Source of the DNA: Streptomyces sp. IMTB 2501
GTDB taxonomy: Bacteria; Actinomycetota; Actinomycetes; Streptomycetales; Streptomycetaceae
Assembly (NCBI RefSeq): GCF_001953885.1
Contig: NZ_MQUS01000001.1
Coordinates: 1-64,000, forward strand
Length of the DNA: 64,000 nucleotides
Direction: 5' to 3'
The position numbers and the translations under genes were made by a program. Each line of letters begins with the position of its first letter. Within the stretch, counting starts at the first letter, position 1. The notes under the pieces were generated by a model. The model saw nothing but the letters and a program-made list of their open reading frames with translations. It had not been told where the DNA came from and searched no databases. This document shows, one piece after another, positions 46,718 to 56,228 of this stretch.

Positions 46718-48979
46718 ATGAGCGGAACCCGGCGTCGACCGCCGCAGCGCACCATCTCCGGCAGCCGTGCGGCGGGGAGTCGCAGCAGGTCAGGCACCGC
46801 ATCGCCCAGGCGCTGGATCGACTATCCGCGAGCGGGCCGGGCGGGCGTGCGCCGCTGGCTGCCGTCGTGGCGCCAGGTGCTGGCGTCGTTGCTGCTCTGC
46901 GCCGGCGCGGTGGCCGCGGCCGTCGGGTACGCCTACGCCACGATCACCATTCCCGATCCCAACCCCTCGACGCTGCTCCAGAACAACGTCTACTACTGGT
47001 CCGACGGCACCGTCCTGGCGACCGACGGCAGCGTCAACCGGCAGAACGTCTCGCTGGCACAGGTCCCGCCGGGCGTCCAGGGAGACTTCATCGCCGCTGA
47101 GAACGCCTCCTTCTACTCCGACCCGGGCATCGACCCGCAAGGCATCGCACGCGCCCTCGTGGACATGGCCGAGGGCGGTTCCGTCCAGTCCGGTTCGACG
47201 ATCACCCAGCAGTTCGTCAAGAACACCTACCTCGACCAGTCGCAGACGCTGTCCCGCAAGTTCAAGGAACTGCTGATCTCCGCCAAGATCGGCGCGAGCC
47301 TGAGCAAACAGCGGATCCTCCAGGGCTATCTGAACACCTGCTTCTTCGGCCGTCGGGCCAATGGCATCGAGGCCGCGGCGCGCGTGTACTACAACCTCCC
47401 GGTCGAGAAGCTGAACGTGAGCCAGGGCGCCTTCCTCGCCGCCGCGGTCAACGAGCCGAGCCTCTTCCAGTACGCCGACTCCGACCCCGAAGCGCGGGCC
47501 CAGGCGCAGACGCGCTGGTCCTGGGTGCTCGACCGCATGGTGCAGACCGGCAGGCTGACGGGGGCGCAGCGCGCCCGGTACGCGGCGGCCGGCTTCCCGG
47601 CGCCCAGGAAGTGGACCCCCGGCGCGGGGCTCACCGGCCAGGCCGGCTATCTGGTCCAGCTGGCCCGCTCGTACGTCCAGCAGCACGACCCCGGCGTCAC
47701 CGACAGCAGCCTGAGCCGGGGCGGTTACCAGATCCGCACCACCTTCGACCGCAGGAAGACGGCGCAACTGGCCAGGGCCGTCGCGAAGGTGCGCGCGGAG
47801 CGCATCGACCCCGTCCACCGGGCGACCGACCGGAACGTCCAGGCCGGCGCGGCCTCGGTGGACCCGGCGACCGGCAGGATCCTGGCCGTCTACGGTGGCC
47901 CTGGCTACGAGCAGGCCCACTACGCGGACAACGCCGACACCTCCGGCGTCCCGGTGGGCTCGACCTTCAAACCGGTCGTCCTCGCCTCCGCGCTCCAGCA
48001 CGGCGCCGTCCTGAAACCGGGCACCTCCCCGGCGCCGATCACCCCGGCCAGCAAGTTCAACGGCGACGACGGCATCCAGATCAAGGACCAGCAGGGCAAC
48101 GACGTCACCGACGACAAGGACCCCACGGGCCTGCTCCACCAGCACAACGACACCACGCATCGCTGGGGGAACATCTCGCTGCGCACCGCGATGGAGCAGT
48201 CGGTCAACACGCCGTACGTGCAACTGGGCGAGGACGTCGGCTACCCGGACGTGGCCCGGACGGCGAAGGCCCTGGGCCTTCGCCCGCAGAGCCTGGCCGC
48301 GCCCAGCGCCGGTTTCTACATCGGCACCTCCACCCCGAGCGCCATCCGCATGGCGGGTGTCTACGCGACGTTCGCCACCTCCGGGACGCAGGTCACGCCG
48401 TACTCGGTGACCAAGGTGACCCACGACGGGGCGGTACTGCCCGGCTTCACGGCTCCCGCCCCCGTACAGGCCCTGCCGGCGGCGGTCGCCGACAACGTGA
48501 CCGACGTCCTGCGGGGCGTCATCACCCGGGGCACCGGTACCAAGGCCCAGGCCCTGGGCCGGACCGCGGCGGGCAAGACCGGAACCACCGACGACTACCG
48601 GTCGGCCTGGTTCATCGGCTACACCCGCCAACTCGCCACCTCCGTCGTGCTGTTCAAGGAGGACCCGGCCCATCCCCAGCTCCAGTCCCTGGCGGGGGTG
48701 GGCGGCCTCCAGAAGGTGTTCGGAGGCGACATCCCGACCGAGATCTGGACCCGGTACATGAGTGACGCTCTGTCCGGCCTGCCCGACCTCCCGTTCCCCG
48801 CCCCCGCCTCCCTCGGTCGTGGCACCGACGAGCCCGGCGTCCCCTCCGCCTCTCCCGCCCCCGCCAAGCATGCCGCCAAGCGCGTCGGCAGGCCCGGCGG
48901 GCGCACGACCGGCACAGCCGCCCCCAGGCCGGGCCTCCCGACGGCCCGCCCCAAGTGCCGTCCGCACAAGTGCGGTTGA
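46718..48979 (+). CDS. Class A penicillin-binding protein
   Basis: 753 aa. One N-terminal membrane helix (QVLASLLLCAGAVAAAVGYAY) is followed by the GT51 glycosyltransferase domain (AENASFYSDPGID, GSTITQQFVKN, LNTCFFGRRANGIEAAA) and the transpeptidase domain with the SxxK motif GSTFKPV (Ser415), SVN, and KTG (AGKTGTTDD). Ala/Pro/Arg-rich C-terminal tail. It is encoded 20 bp after the MatB-like gene, suggesting peptidoglycan synthesis is co-produced with the surface glycan. Confidence 0.93.
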   Translation: MSGTRRRPPQRTISGSRAAGSRSRSGTASPRRWIDYPRAGRAGVRRWLPSWRQVLASLLLCAGAVAAAVGYAYATITIPDPNPSTLLQNNVYYWSDGTVLATDGSVNRQNVSLAQVPPGVQGDFIAAENASFYSDPGIDPQGIARALVDMAEGGSVQSGSTITQQFVKNTYLDQSQTLSRKFKELLISAKIGASLSKQRILQGYLNTCFFGRRANGIEAAARVYYNLPVEKLNVSQGAFLAAAVNEPSLFQYADSDPEARAQAQTRWSWVLDRMVQTGRLTGAQRARYAAAGFPAPRKWTPGAGLTGQAGYLVQLARSYVQQHDPGVTDSSLSRGGYQIRTTFDRRKTAQLARAVAKVRAERIDPVHRATDRNVQAGAASVDPATGRILAVYGGPGYEQAHYADNADTSGVPVGSTFKPVVLASALQHGAVLKPGTSPAPITPASKFNGDDGIQIKDQQGNDVTDDKDPTGLLHQHNDTTHRWGNISLRTAMEQSVNTPYVQLGEDVGYPDVARTAKALGLRPQSLAAPSAGFYIGTSTPSAIRMAGVYATFATSGTQVTPYSVTKVTHDGAVLPGFTAPAPVQALPAAVADNVTDVLRGVITRGTGTKAQALGRTAAGKTGTTDDYRSAWFIGYTRQLATSVVLFKEDPAHPQLQSLAGVGGLQKVFGGDIPTEIWTRYMSDALSGLPDLPFPAPASLGRGTDEPGVPSASPAPAKHAAKRVGRPGGRTTGTAAPRPGLPTARPKCRPHKCG

Positions 48980-49012
48980 GCCGTCCCGGCCGGGGGTCCC
49001 GTCGATGCAGCC

Positions 49013-49381
49013 GTGGTCTGCCGGGTGCGACGTGCACGAGCTGCCGATCTTCCTGAGGTCGTCCGGCCGGCAGCCGAGCATGCCGCCTTCGAGAAGGCCG
49101 CGGCTCCGCCACCGGACTTGGCGCGGCGGCTGGAGAGACTGCTGTTCGGTACGCAGACCCCGCGATTGCGGTGCTTCGCCGCCGAGTCGAACGACCGTGA
49201 CGGTCACCGGGGTCTGCGGGTGGGCCCGCTGCTGGTGGAGGCCGTGCTGGCTGAAGCGCGCGCCCTGGGACTCGGACACGTCCGGTGGCAGACCCGGCCC
49301 TGGAACACCGACGCGATCAGGTTCTACGACCGACTGCGGGCACGGGCGTAGGAGAAACTGCGCTACCGCCGGCCGGCCGGC
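49013..49381 (+). pseudogene. GNAT acetyltransferase, internally deleted
   Basis: The start (RVRRARAADLPEVVRPAAEHAAFEKA) matches GNAT proteins, but the central beta-strands with most of the acetyl-CoA site are missing: RCFAAES joins directly to GHRGLRVGPLLVEAVLAEARALGL. The end (WNTDAIRFYDRLRARA) is cut by a TAG at 49349-49351 where the family continues with EKLRYR, still readable after the stop. Deletion and nonsense mutation make it inactive. Confidence 0.85.
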
Positions 49382-49423
49382 TGACCCGAGCCCGTCACCG
49401 ACCGTGAGAGCGGAACAACCCGG

Positions 49424-50563
49424 CTAGCCGGAGACGGCCTTCGCCCAGCCCCGCGTGACCGTCTCCCTCGCCTTCTCCAGCTGCGCGTCCGTCGGGAACT
49501 GCGGTGTGCCCTCAACCGTCGGCAGTCGTGCGGCGGCGGCCTTGTCGAGGGTGCCGTCCTCCCGCATGGCGTCCATGAGCACCGGGCGGGCATAGGCACG
49601 CAGCCGGAGGTTCTGGCCCTCTGGGCTGAAGACGTACTCGTGCCACAGGCGGGCAGCCGCCGGGTGCGGGGCGTACTTGTTGATCGCCAGCGCGAAGTAC
49701 TGGGCGAAGCTGCCGTCGAAAGGGATCGCGACCTGCCAGTTCACGCCCTTGCCGCGGAGCTGGTCGGCGTAGCCGAGGTTGATGTAGTCCCAGTTGATGC
49801 TGATCGGCGTCCGGCCGCTCGTGACCGTCGCCGAGTCGGAAGCGAGAGGGTTGAAGTTGCCGCGCTGCTTGAGTTTCGCGAAGAAGTCGAGACCGGGCTG
49901 GACGTTGTCGAACGACCCGTTGTTCGCCAGCGCGGCCGCGTAGACACTGGCGAAGGCGGTGGCCGACCGGGGCGGGTCGCCTTCGAGTGCGACCTTGCCC
50001 TTGTAACCGGGCTTCAGCAGATCGGCGAAGGTCTCCGGACAGGGCTTGACCCGGTTGGCGTCGCAGCCGATGGAGATGTAGCCCCCGTAGTTGTTGGACC
50101 AGCGGGCCTTCGAGTCCTTCTGGTCACCGGGGATCGAATCGTAAGCGGCCACCTTGTACGGCGCGAGAAGATTCTGCGCCGCTGCTTTGCGCGCGAACGT
50201 ATCGCCGACGTCGATCACGTCCGGCGCTGTCGGCCGGTTCCCCCTCTTCCTCAGGGCGTCGATCTCGTCCTCGCTGTGGCCCAGCGGATCCTCGACCGTG
50301 ACCTTGATCCCGTACTTCTTCTCGAAGCCGTTGATCAGGCCGCCGTAGTCGGCCCAGTCACGCGGCAACGCGATCGCTCTGAGCGTGCCCTCCCGTTTCG
50401 CCGCGGCGATCAGTGCGTGCATGCCGCCCATGCTCTCGGCGGACGTGGCCACCGACGGCTTCGCGGGGCCGGCGGCCGGTGTGTTCTCGCAGGCGCTCAG
50501 GCCCAGTGCCACGAGAGCGGAGCAGCCGAGGACCGCCGCTGCTCGGGCACACGGTGTGGTCAC
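49424..50563 (-). CDS. Extracellular solute-binding lipoprotein
   Basis: 379 aa from GTG 50563 (gggag ribosome site). Lipobox LGLSAC gives a lipid-anchored Cys after a short signal peptide. The body resembles spermidine/putrescine- or iron-type binding proteins: REGTLRAIALPRDWADYGGLING, VIDVGDTFARKAA, and WHEYVFSPEGQNL near the end. No permease or ATPase genes are adjacent, so it either works with a transporter encoded elsewhere or with a sensor. The neighbouring SpoIIE sensor phosphatase is transcribed in the same direction 245 bp upstream. Confidence 0.85.
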   Translation of the reverse strand: MTTPCARAAAVLGCSALVALGLSACENTPAAGPAKPSVATSAESMGGMHALIAAAKREGTLRAIALPRDWADYGGLINGFEKKYGIKVTVEDPLGHSEDEIDALRKRGNRPTAPDVIDVGDTFARKAAAQNLLAPYKVAAYDSIPGDQKDSKARWSNNYGGYISIGCDANRVKPCPETFADLLKPGYKGKVALEGDPPRSATAFASVYAAALANNGSFDNVQPGLDFFAKLKQRGNFNPLASDSATVTSGRTPISINWDYINLGYADQLRGKGVNWQVAIPFDGSFAQYFALAINKYAPHPAAARLWHEYVFSPEGQNLRLRAYARPVLMDAMREDGTLDKAAAARLPTVEGTPQFPTDAQLEKARETVTRGWAKAVSG

Positions 50564-50807
50564 GGCTGCTCCCGGACGTGGGGGGGGAAGGTGGTCACCT
50601 CGACCGGCTGCCGGCGGCGCCACGGGGTCCGGAGCGGCGGGCCTCCCGCCATGCCTCCGGGCCTTTTCGGCTCCACGGCGCCGACGAAGGGGTCATCGAG
50701 GCCAGGGTACCCGGCCGCCTCGATGGCGTAATGCCGCCCGGGAAGCCCGGGATCACCGTCTTTCCCCCCGGGGCTCGGCTTCTCCGGACGGGGCGTACCG
50801 GCTCACC

Positions 50808-53639
50808 TCACAGCGCCGTGTCGTCCCATTGGCCGAGCAGCAGCTCGTCGAGTCCTTCCGCCTCCGGCGTGGCGTCGTGGTGCAGGGACACCTCGGCCCA
50901 GATGACCTTGCCGGTGGTTGTGTAGCGGGTCCCCCAGCGTTCGGCGAAGCGGGCGACCAGGAAGAGTCCGCGGCCGCCTTCGTCGGTGACCTTCGCCCGG
51001 CGCAGCCGCGGCGAGGTGCTGCTGCCGTCGGCGACCTCCAAGATCAGGGCGCCCGCATCGGGACTGCCGACGGGCTCCGTGCGGAGCAGCCGCACGGCGA
51101 TGGGCTCGGCTCCGTAGCGGATGGAGTTGGTGATCAGCTCGCTGAGGATGAGTTCGGCGGTGAAACCCACCCGCTCCAGCCCCCACTCCGCCAGCCGGCG
51201 GGCGCAGGCGGTGCGCACGGGAGCCACCGCCGCCGGGTCACGGGGCACCTCCCACTCGGCGACCTGATCCGGTCCGAGCCGGCGCGTACGGGCCACCAGC
51301 AGCGCGATGTCATCCCGGGGCCGGTCGGACAGCATGGCCTCCATCACCGCCGCGCAGGTGGCCTCCGGCGTGCGAGCGGGCCCTGTCAGAGCGTCGCGCA
51401 GGGCCTCCATACCGGCGCCCGGGTCCCGGGTGCGGTCCTCGATCAGCCCGTCGGTGTAGAGCACCAGCCGGGCATCCTCGGGCACGGTGACCTCGGCGGT
51501 CTCGACGGGCAGGCCGGCTCCGAGTCCCAGGGGCGGCGAGACGGGCAGCTGAGGGAAGTCGACGGTCCCGTCGGGCCGGACCACCGCCGGCCCCGGGTGG
51601 CCGGCGGTGGCGATGGCCAGTCGCCCGGAGGTGGGGTCGTAGACGGCGTACTGGCAGGTCGCCCCGGTGATCACTCCCTGCCCGTGCTCCGCCGCGGTGA
51701 CCTCCTCGGCGTCGATCTGCGCGACCAGCTCGTCCAGCCGGCCCAGCAGCTCCTCCACGGGCATGTCCAGGCTGGCGAAGTTGTGCACGGCGGTGCGCAG
51801 CCGGCCCATCGTCGCCGCGGCGTGCAGACCGTGGCCGACGACATCGCCGACGACCAGCGCGACCCGGGTACCGGACAGCGGGATGACATCGAACCAGTCC
51901 CCGCCCACTCCGGACAGGGCCGGCAGATAGCGGTAGGCCACTTCGACGGCGGACTGCTCGGGCAGCGCGCGGGGCAGCAGACTGTGCTGCAGGGTGACGG
52001 CCATGGCGTGTTCGCGGGTGTAGCGACGGGCGTTGTCGATGCACACCGCTGCCCGGGCGGCCAGCTCCTCGGCGAAGGACACGTCCTCGTCCTCGAACGG
52101 CGGGGAGCCCTTCGCGCGCCAGAAGCTCACCACGCCCAGCACCACGCCGCGGGCGCGGAGGGGCACCACGAGCATGGAGTGGATGCCGTGATCGAGGATC
52201 CGCCGGGCGCCTTCGGGCTGTTGGGCCCGCCAGGCGTCGGACGCGCGCAGGTCCCCGACCAGGACCGGGCGGCCCTCGGTCATCGCCGTGGAGACGGGGT
52301 GGGCCGGGACGAGCCGCAGCAGCTCGCGGACGGGGTCGAGGGCGTGGCCCGCGTCGAGACCGGCGACGGCGGTGCGGCGCAGCTCGGTGATCCCGGCGGG
52401 CGCACCGGGGGTCTCCTCGCCGCGCAGGACCGGGTCCAGCAGATCGACGGTGGCGACGTCGGCGAACCGGGTCACCGCCACCTCGGCCAGTTCCTCGGCC
52501 GTTCGTTTCACATCGAGCGTGGTGCCGATCCGCAGTCCGGCGTCGTAGAGCGACTGCAGCCGTTCGCGCGCCCGCTCCGCCCGGCCGGAGAGGGCCCGCA
52601 GCTCGGTGGTGTCCCGGAGCGTGACCACGCTGCCGACCGGTCCGTGAGGCGCGGTGAGCCGCTTGCTGACCGCGAGCAGCCGGTCGGCCGCGAGGTACAC
52701 CTCGTCGGTGGCGGGGCGGTCCGAGGCCAGCAGCCCGGCGAGGTCCTCGTCCAGCCCCAGATCGGTGACGTACCGGCGCTCCGCGTCCGCCGGCAGGTCC
52801 AGGAGCCGGCGTGCCTCGTCGTTGACCAGCAGCAGTCGGCCGTCACCGCCGACGATCAGCACTCCTTCCCGCACCGCGTGCAGCACCGCGTCGTGGTGCT
52901 CGAACATCCGGGTCATCTCGGTCGGCCCCAGGCCGTGGGTCTGCCGCCGCAACCGCCGGCTCACCAGGCCGGACCCGCCTGCGGCGACGACCAGGGCCGT
53001 GGCGGCGCCGCCGAGGAGGACCGGTAGCTGCCGGTTCACCCTGTGCTGCACCCTCTCGACCGTGACGGGCACGGAGACGATGGCGATGACCGAACCGTCG
53101 GGACCCCTGACGGGCACCGCCGAGATCACGGAGAGCCCCAGTGAGCCCTTGAACGTACTCGTGAACGGCTTGCCGGTCGCCGCCGCCGCGTAGGGCCCGA
53201 TGACGCGTTTCCCGACCTGACGCGGGTCGCTGTGGGCGAGGGTGATCCCGTTCAGCCCGTAGACGATGACGGCGTCGACGCCTGTGGCCTTCCGGGCCGC
53301 CTCGGCGTGCGGCTGCAGTGCCGCGGTCGGGTTCGTGCTGGTCAGTGCCGCTACGGTCCCCGGGGAGTTCGCGAACGTCTGCGCCACGGTGAGCGTCCGG
53401 TGGCGGGCGTCCGCCATCACGTCGCGTTGAGCCTGCACGACGAGCGCCACCAGGGCGGCGGCGACGAGCAGCATCACGACCGCCAGCTGGAGCAGGAAGA
53501 CCTGGCCCGCGAGGCTGCGCAGGCTCAGCAGCGAACCCGACCGCCACGCCTCTCTCACCCGACGTGGCCGACCGGGCCGATGAGTCCTCATGGACGCGTC
53601 AGGCACATCCTGCCCGGATTCACCTGAGACTCCGCTCAT
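50808..53639 (-). CDS. Membrane sensor SpoIIE phosphatase with PAS, GAF and HATPase domains
   Basis: 943 aa. Two membrane helices (about 44-70 and 205-225) enclose a CitA/DcuS-like extracytoplasmic sensor. Then follow a PAS domain (REGVLIVGGDGRLLLVN), a GAF domain (about 370-560), the SpoIIE/PP2C domain with intact metal residues (GGDWFDV, GDVVGHG, YTDGLIE, DDIALLVAR), and a C-terminal HATPase (AELILSELITNSIRYG, DEGGRGLFLVARF). Such proteins control sigma factors by opposing kinase and phosphatase action on anti-anti-sigma proteins. The ATG follows an aaaggga ribosome site. Confidence 0.93.
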   Translation of the reverse strand: MSGVSGESGQDVPDASMRTHRPGRPRRVREAWRSGSLLSLRSLAGQVFLLQLAVVMLLVAAALVALVVQAQRDVMADARHRTLTVAQTFANSPGTVAALTSTNPTAALQPHAEAARKATGVDAVIVYGLNGITLAHSDPRQVGKRVIGPYAAAATGKPFTSTFKGSLGLSVISAVPVRGPDGSVIAIVSVPVTVERVQHRVNRQLPVLLGGAATALVVAAGGSGLVSRRLRRQTHGLGPTEMTRMFEHHDAVLHAVREGVLIVGGDGRLLLVNDEARRLLDLPADAERRYVTDLGLDEDLAGLLASDRPATDEVYLAADRLLAVSKRLTAPHGPVGSVVTLRDTTELRALSGRAERARERLQSLYDAGLRIGTTLDVKRTAEELAEVAVTRFADVATVDLLDPVLRGEETPGAPAGITELRRTAVAGLDAGHALDPVRELLRLVPAHPVSTAMTEGRPVLVGDLRASDAWRAQQPEGARRILDHGIHSMLVVPLRARGVVLGVVSFWRAKGSPPFEDEDVSFAEELAARAAVCIDNARRYTREHAMAVTLQHSLLPRALPEQSAVEVAYRYLPALSGVGGDWFDVIPLSGTRVALVVGDVVGHGLHAAATMGRLRTAVHNFASLDMPVEELLGRLDELVAQIDAEEVTAAEHGQGVITGATCQYAVYDPTSGRLAIATAGHPGPAVVRPDGTVDFPQLPVSPPLGLGAGLPVETAEVTVPEDARLVLYTDGLIEDRTRDPGAGMEALRDALTGPARTPEATCAAVMEAMLSDRPRDDIALLVARTRRLGPDQVAEWEVPRDPAAVAPVRTACARRLAEWGLERVGFTAELILSELITNSIRYGAEPIAVRLLRTEPVGSPDAGALILEVADGSSTSPRLRRAKVTDEGGRGLFLVARFAERWGTRYTTTGKVIWAEVSLHHDATPEAEGLDELLLGQWDDTAL

Positions 53640-53983
53640 ATTCCCTTTCTATCGTTTCTGGGTGGCCGACCACGAAGCGACCGGGACGGACTGGTCCACT
53701 CGGGCACGGCGAGGAGCGCATGGACCCCGCCGGATCCCCGCGGCCACCCGCAGCCCCTGAGGCTCGGCCGACGGGCGTCGCGTGCGTCGAGGCTCCGGCC
53801 CGGCTCCGGCCCATGAGTTCCCCGTCGGCCACGGAACGGACTCACCCGCGCGTATGCGACTCATGGAGTGGCGCGTCGACTCACCTGGTGCGGCGCACTC
53901 CCGCGGCGCCCGAGCGGCTGCCGCACGAGGCCGGCGGAACGCCGCCGTGTGCGTCGGTGTGAGTCCTTGAACACCGGACGTCG

Positions 53984-54190
53984 ATCGGTAGCTCTGTTGC
54001 GCGGACAGACACCCGGCGGGCGCAGGTGGGCCAGTGCTGGGTGATGGTCACTGTCTGCCAGGCGAGAGGGAATGGTTGGTCCTCGGCACCGGGGTTGATA
54101 TGGATCTCCAGTCCCAGGGTGCTGGTGACGCACTTGATGTCCCAGACAGTGACGGGGCCGTAGGTTCGGCGGAGCGCGGCCGGTTGACGT
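53984..54190 (-). other. Possible decayed gene fragment
   Basis: A minus-strand frame of about 65 codons (VTVWDIKCVTSTLGLEIHIN, then FPLAWQTVTITQHWPTC) has protein-like composition, and a start-like segment (VGDVIHYVN) lies in another frame just upstream. No family recognised. It sits at the edge of a stretch of gene remnants. Confidence 0.3.
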
Positions 54191-54249
54191 AGTGGATGAC
54201 GTCACCCACTTGGAGTGGCTCTGCCGTGATCGGCTCCCGTCCGGTGGTC

Positions 54250-54520
54250 TACTGCCTCTGGTGCGGGTGCGCCGGGCTGCCGGTGCGGAAGGCAGGGATG
54301 CCAGGGGCCCTGCATTGCGGGCGAAGCGGGGTGGCCATCTCGCAGCTGAGCGGGGTTCCGTGCCGTGTGATCAAGAGGGGATCTTCGGTGCGTTCACCGA
54401 TGGCCTTGCGTGCGAGGCCGGACACACGCTCGCTCACCGGGAGAGCCTGCCGTGTGGTCCCGGTCCTGGTGTCCTCGGTCTCGATGGTGTTCGCGGTGGG
54501 GTCGACGTCGCACACATCCA
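54250..54520 (-). pseudogene. Possible tyrosine-recombinase (integrase) fragment
   Basis: The minus strand reads RRLSLDVCDVDPTANTIE, RTGTTRQALPVSERVSGL and PLLITRHGTPLS. This resembles the early catalytic part of phage-type integrases (RRxELLxLxxxDVD ... KTG). The C-terminal catalytic residues are absent. If right, it is the only trace of a mobile element here. The similarity is modest. Confidence 0.35.
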
Positions 54521-54764
54521 GCGAGAGGCGGCGACGCGCATTCCCACTCGCCGGATTCCGCCACGTGATCGGCACTCTCTGGGAAGTGAACGACAGGCTG
54601 GCCGCCCGGGTCTCCGACCGCTTCTACGCCAGTCTGCTCGACCTTACGGACAGGGTCGAAGACGACAGGTCGCCGTTGCGTTGCACCACACGATGCGCGC
54701 GCAACGCGACAGATACGTCGAGACGCCGTCTTTGTGGGCAGCCCATGTCCATGTCGGGCCGTGA
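54520..54764 (+). pseudogene. CHAT-domain protein C-terminal remnant
   Basis: RRAFPLAGFRHVIGTLWEVND followed by RVSDRFYASLLDL is the typical late CHAT-protease segment. After a frameshift near 54660 it continues as VAVALHHTMRAQRDRYVETPSLWA to the stop at 54762. The N-terminal part with the catalytic His is missing. Confidence 0.75.
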
Positions 54765-54795
54765 CCCACTCTGCGAACCCCAGGACATGTGCGGT

Positions 54796-54980
54796 TGTCC
54801 AGCGAACCGGCGAGCCCAAGTCAGTGAAGAACCGTATGCACTTCGACATCACCCCACCCAACCCGCCCGCCGAGTAGCAGCGTGTCGAGGCGCTCGGCGG
54901 GCGCCGGCTGGAGGCGTGCAACGCCGGAGGGTTCCTGCGGATCGCGGACCAATAGGGCAATGAGCGGTGTGCAGCGTGAA
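54796..54980 (+). pseudogene. VOC/glyoxalase-family remnant with in-frame stops
   Basis: In one frame: VVQRTGEPKSVKNRMHFDI, a TAG stop, RVEALGGRR, then LRIADQ, another TAG, GNERC. This matches the C-terminal half of small VOC proteins (normally DPEGNEFC at the end). Two stop codons and loss of the N-terminal half make it inactive. Confidence 0.7.
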
Positions 54981-55095
54981 GTTGCTGGTCGCGGGTCTGG
55001 TGTGCGCGGGCTTCGGGGTGCTCCGGGCCGGCAGGCGGATGACTTCCGTCAAGAACGTTGGGTCAGCGGTCGACTTCGCAGTGCGTCAGGACCAG

Positions 55096-56209
55096 TAGGG
55101 CCCTCACCACCAGCGCCGATCGTCCTGGACCACGGCCTCCACGGGCTGCGCAGCGACGGCGCGGAGTTCCCCGGCGAAGTGAGCGTGAGCAGTCTCCGGA
55201 CAGAAAAGGAGACGCAGGTGTTCCTGACCGTACGGGACATCACCGAGCGCAGACACGCCGAGGTCGAACGCGCCGAGCGCTACGAGGAGCACCGACGCAT
55301 CGCCTGCACCCTGCAGCACAGCCTCATGGGCGAGCCGTCCTCCCTGCCGTACCTGCCCGCCGCCCACCGGTACCTGGCGTCCGTCCAGGACCCTGGAGCG
55401 GGCGGCGACTGGTTCGACATCATTCCGCTGGACGTTCACCGCACCGGCATCGTCGTGGGCGACGTGATGGGTCGCGGCCTGGAGGCGGCGGCCGTCATGG
55501 GCCAGATGCGCGCTGCCTCCACGCACTGGCCGCCACAGACGTACCGCCGAGCCGGCGGATGACCGGGCTCGACGCGTTCGTGGCCGACCTGGCGGACCAG
55601 CTCGTCACCTGCGTCTACCTGGTGGTAGACCAGAGCACCCATGAAGTCACCCTCTGCTCGGCGGGACACCTCCCGGTCATCGCCCTGCCCCCCGACGGGC
55701 CCGCCCGAATGCTCCAGACGCCGGTCGGGGTACCGCTGGGCGTCAACGATCCGTGCGGCGCCGGGGTGCCGTTCCAGCAGGCGACCCGACCGGCACCACT
55801 GGGCACCACGCCGGCCATCTATACCGACGGACTGGTCGAAAGGCCCGGCACCGACATCGAGACCCAGATCCACACCCTCGCTCGCACGCTCGACACGGCG
55901 CTGAAAGGAGTACCCGCCGATCAGGAGAGCCTCGACCAGACCGCCGACCTGCTGATCAAGACCCTCCCGCCAGACACGGCCACACATGACGATGACGTGA
56001 CACTGCTCCTGATCGGGCTGCCCATGCCGGAGGGAGAAGCCTTCGTGCCTGATCGCTGTGATGGCGGTCCTCTTCGACCTCGGCGTGACGGAGTGCCCGT
56101 GTCGGCACCGGCGCGGGCGGCACCGGCCGCCGACAGCGACCGGAATCTGTACATTTGTTCAGTAGGGATCGCGACTGTCAGTCGCGCGGTTGCAGTTCCG
56201 TGCTCATGA
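55096..56209 (+). pseudogene. PAS-SpoIIE phosphatase, frameshifted
   Basis: The N-terminal PAS part is truncated (SDGAEFPGEVSVSSLRTE, VRDITERRHAE). The PP2C domain begins well (TLQHSLMGE, GGDWFDIIPLD, GDVMGRGLEAAAVMGQMRAA), then a one-base shift near 55516 leads to a stop at 55560. The rest continues in another frame from TGLDAFVADLADQLV through YTDGLVERPG and DDDVTLLLIG. Relatives of this gene flank it on both sides. Confidence 0.82.
56170..56186. promoter_or_regulatory. 17-bp palindrome upstream of the symporter-phosphatase gene
   Basis: cgcgactgtcagtcgcg is a perfect 8+1+8 palindrome ending 42 bp before the fusion gene start, in the promoter-proximal region. It may be an operator or a small hairpin in the leader. 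Confidence 0.4.
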
Positions 56210-56228
56210 ACCTCGCAGGCGAGGCAGT

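Noticed and set aside
43941..46802. 953-codon minus-strand open frame opposite the deacetylase/glycosyltransferase gene
   Set aside because: His/Gly/Arg-rich nonsense composition; all catalytic motifs are on the plus strand.
53620..53864. Several overlapping 60-70-codon minus-strand frames after the phosphatase promoter
   Set aside because: Arg/Pro/Ser-rich, no ribosome sites, mutually overlapping frames; typical random open frames in high-GC DNA.
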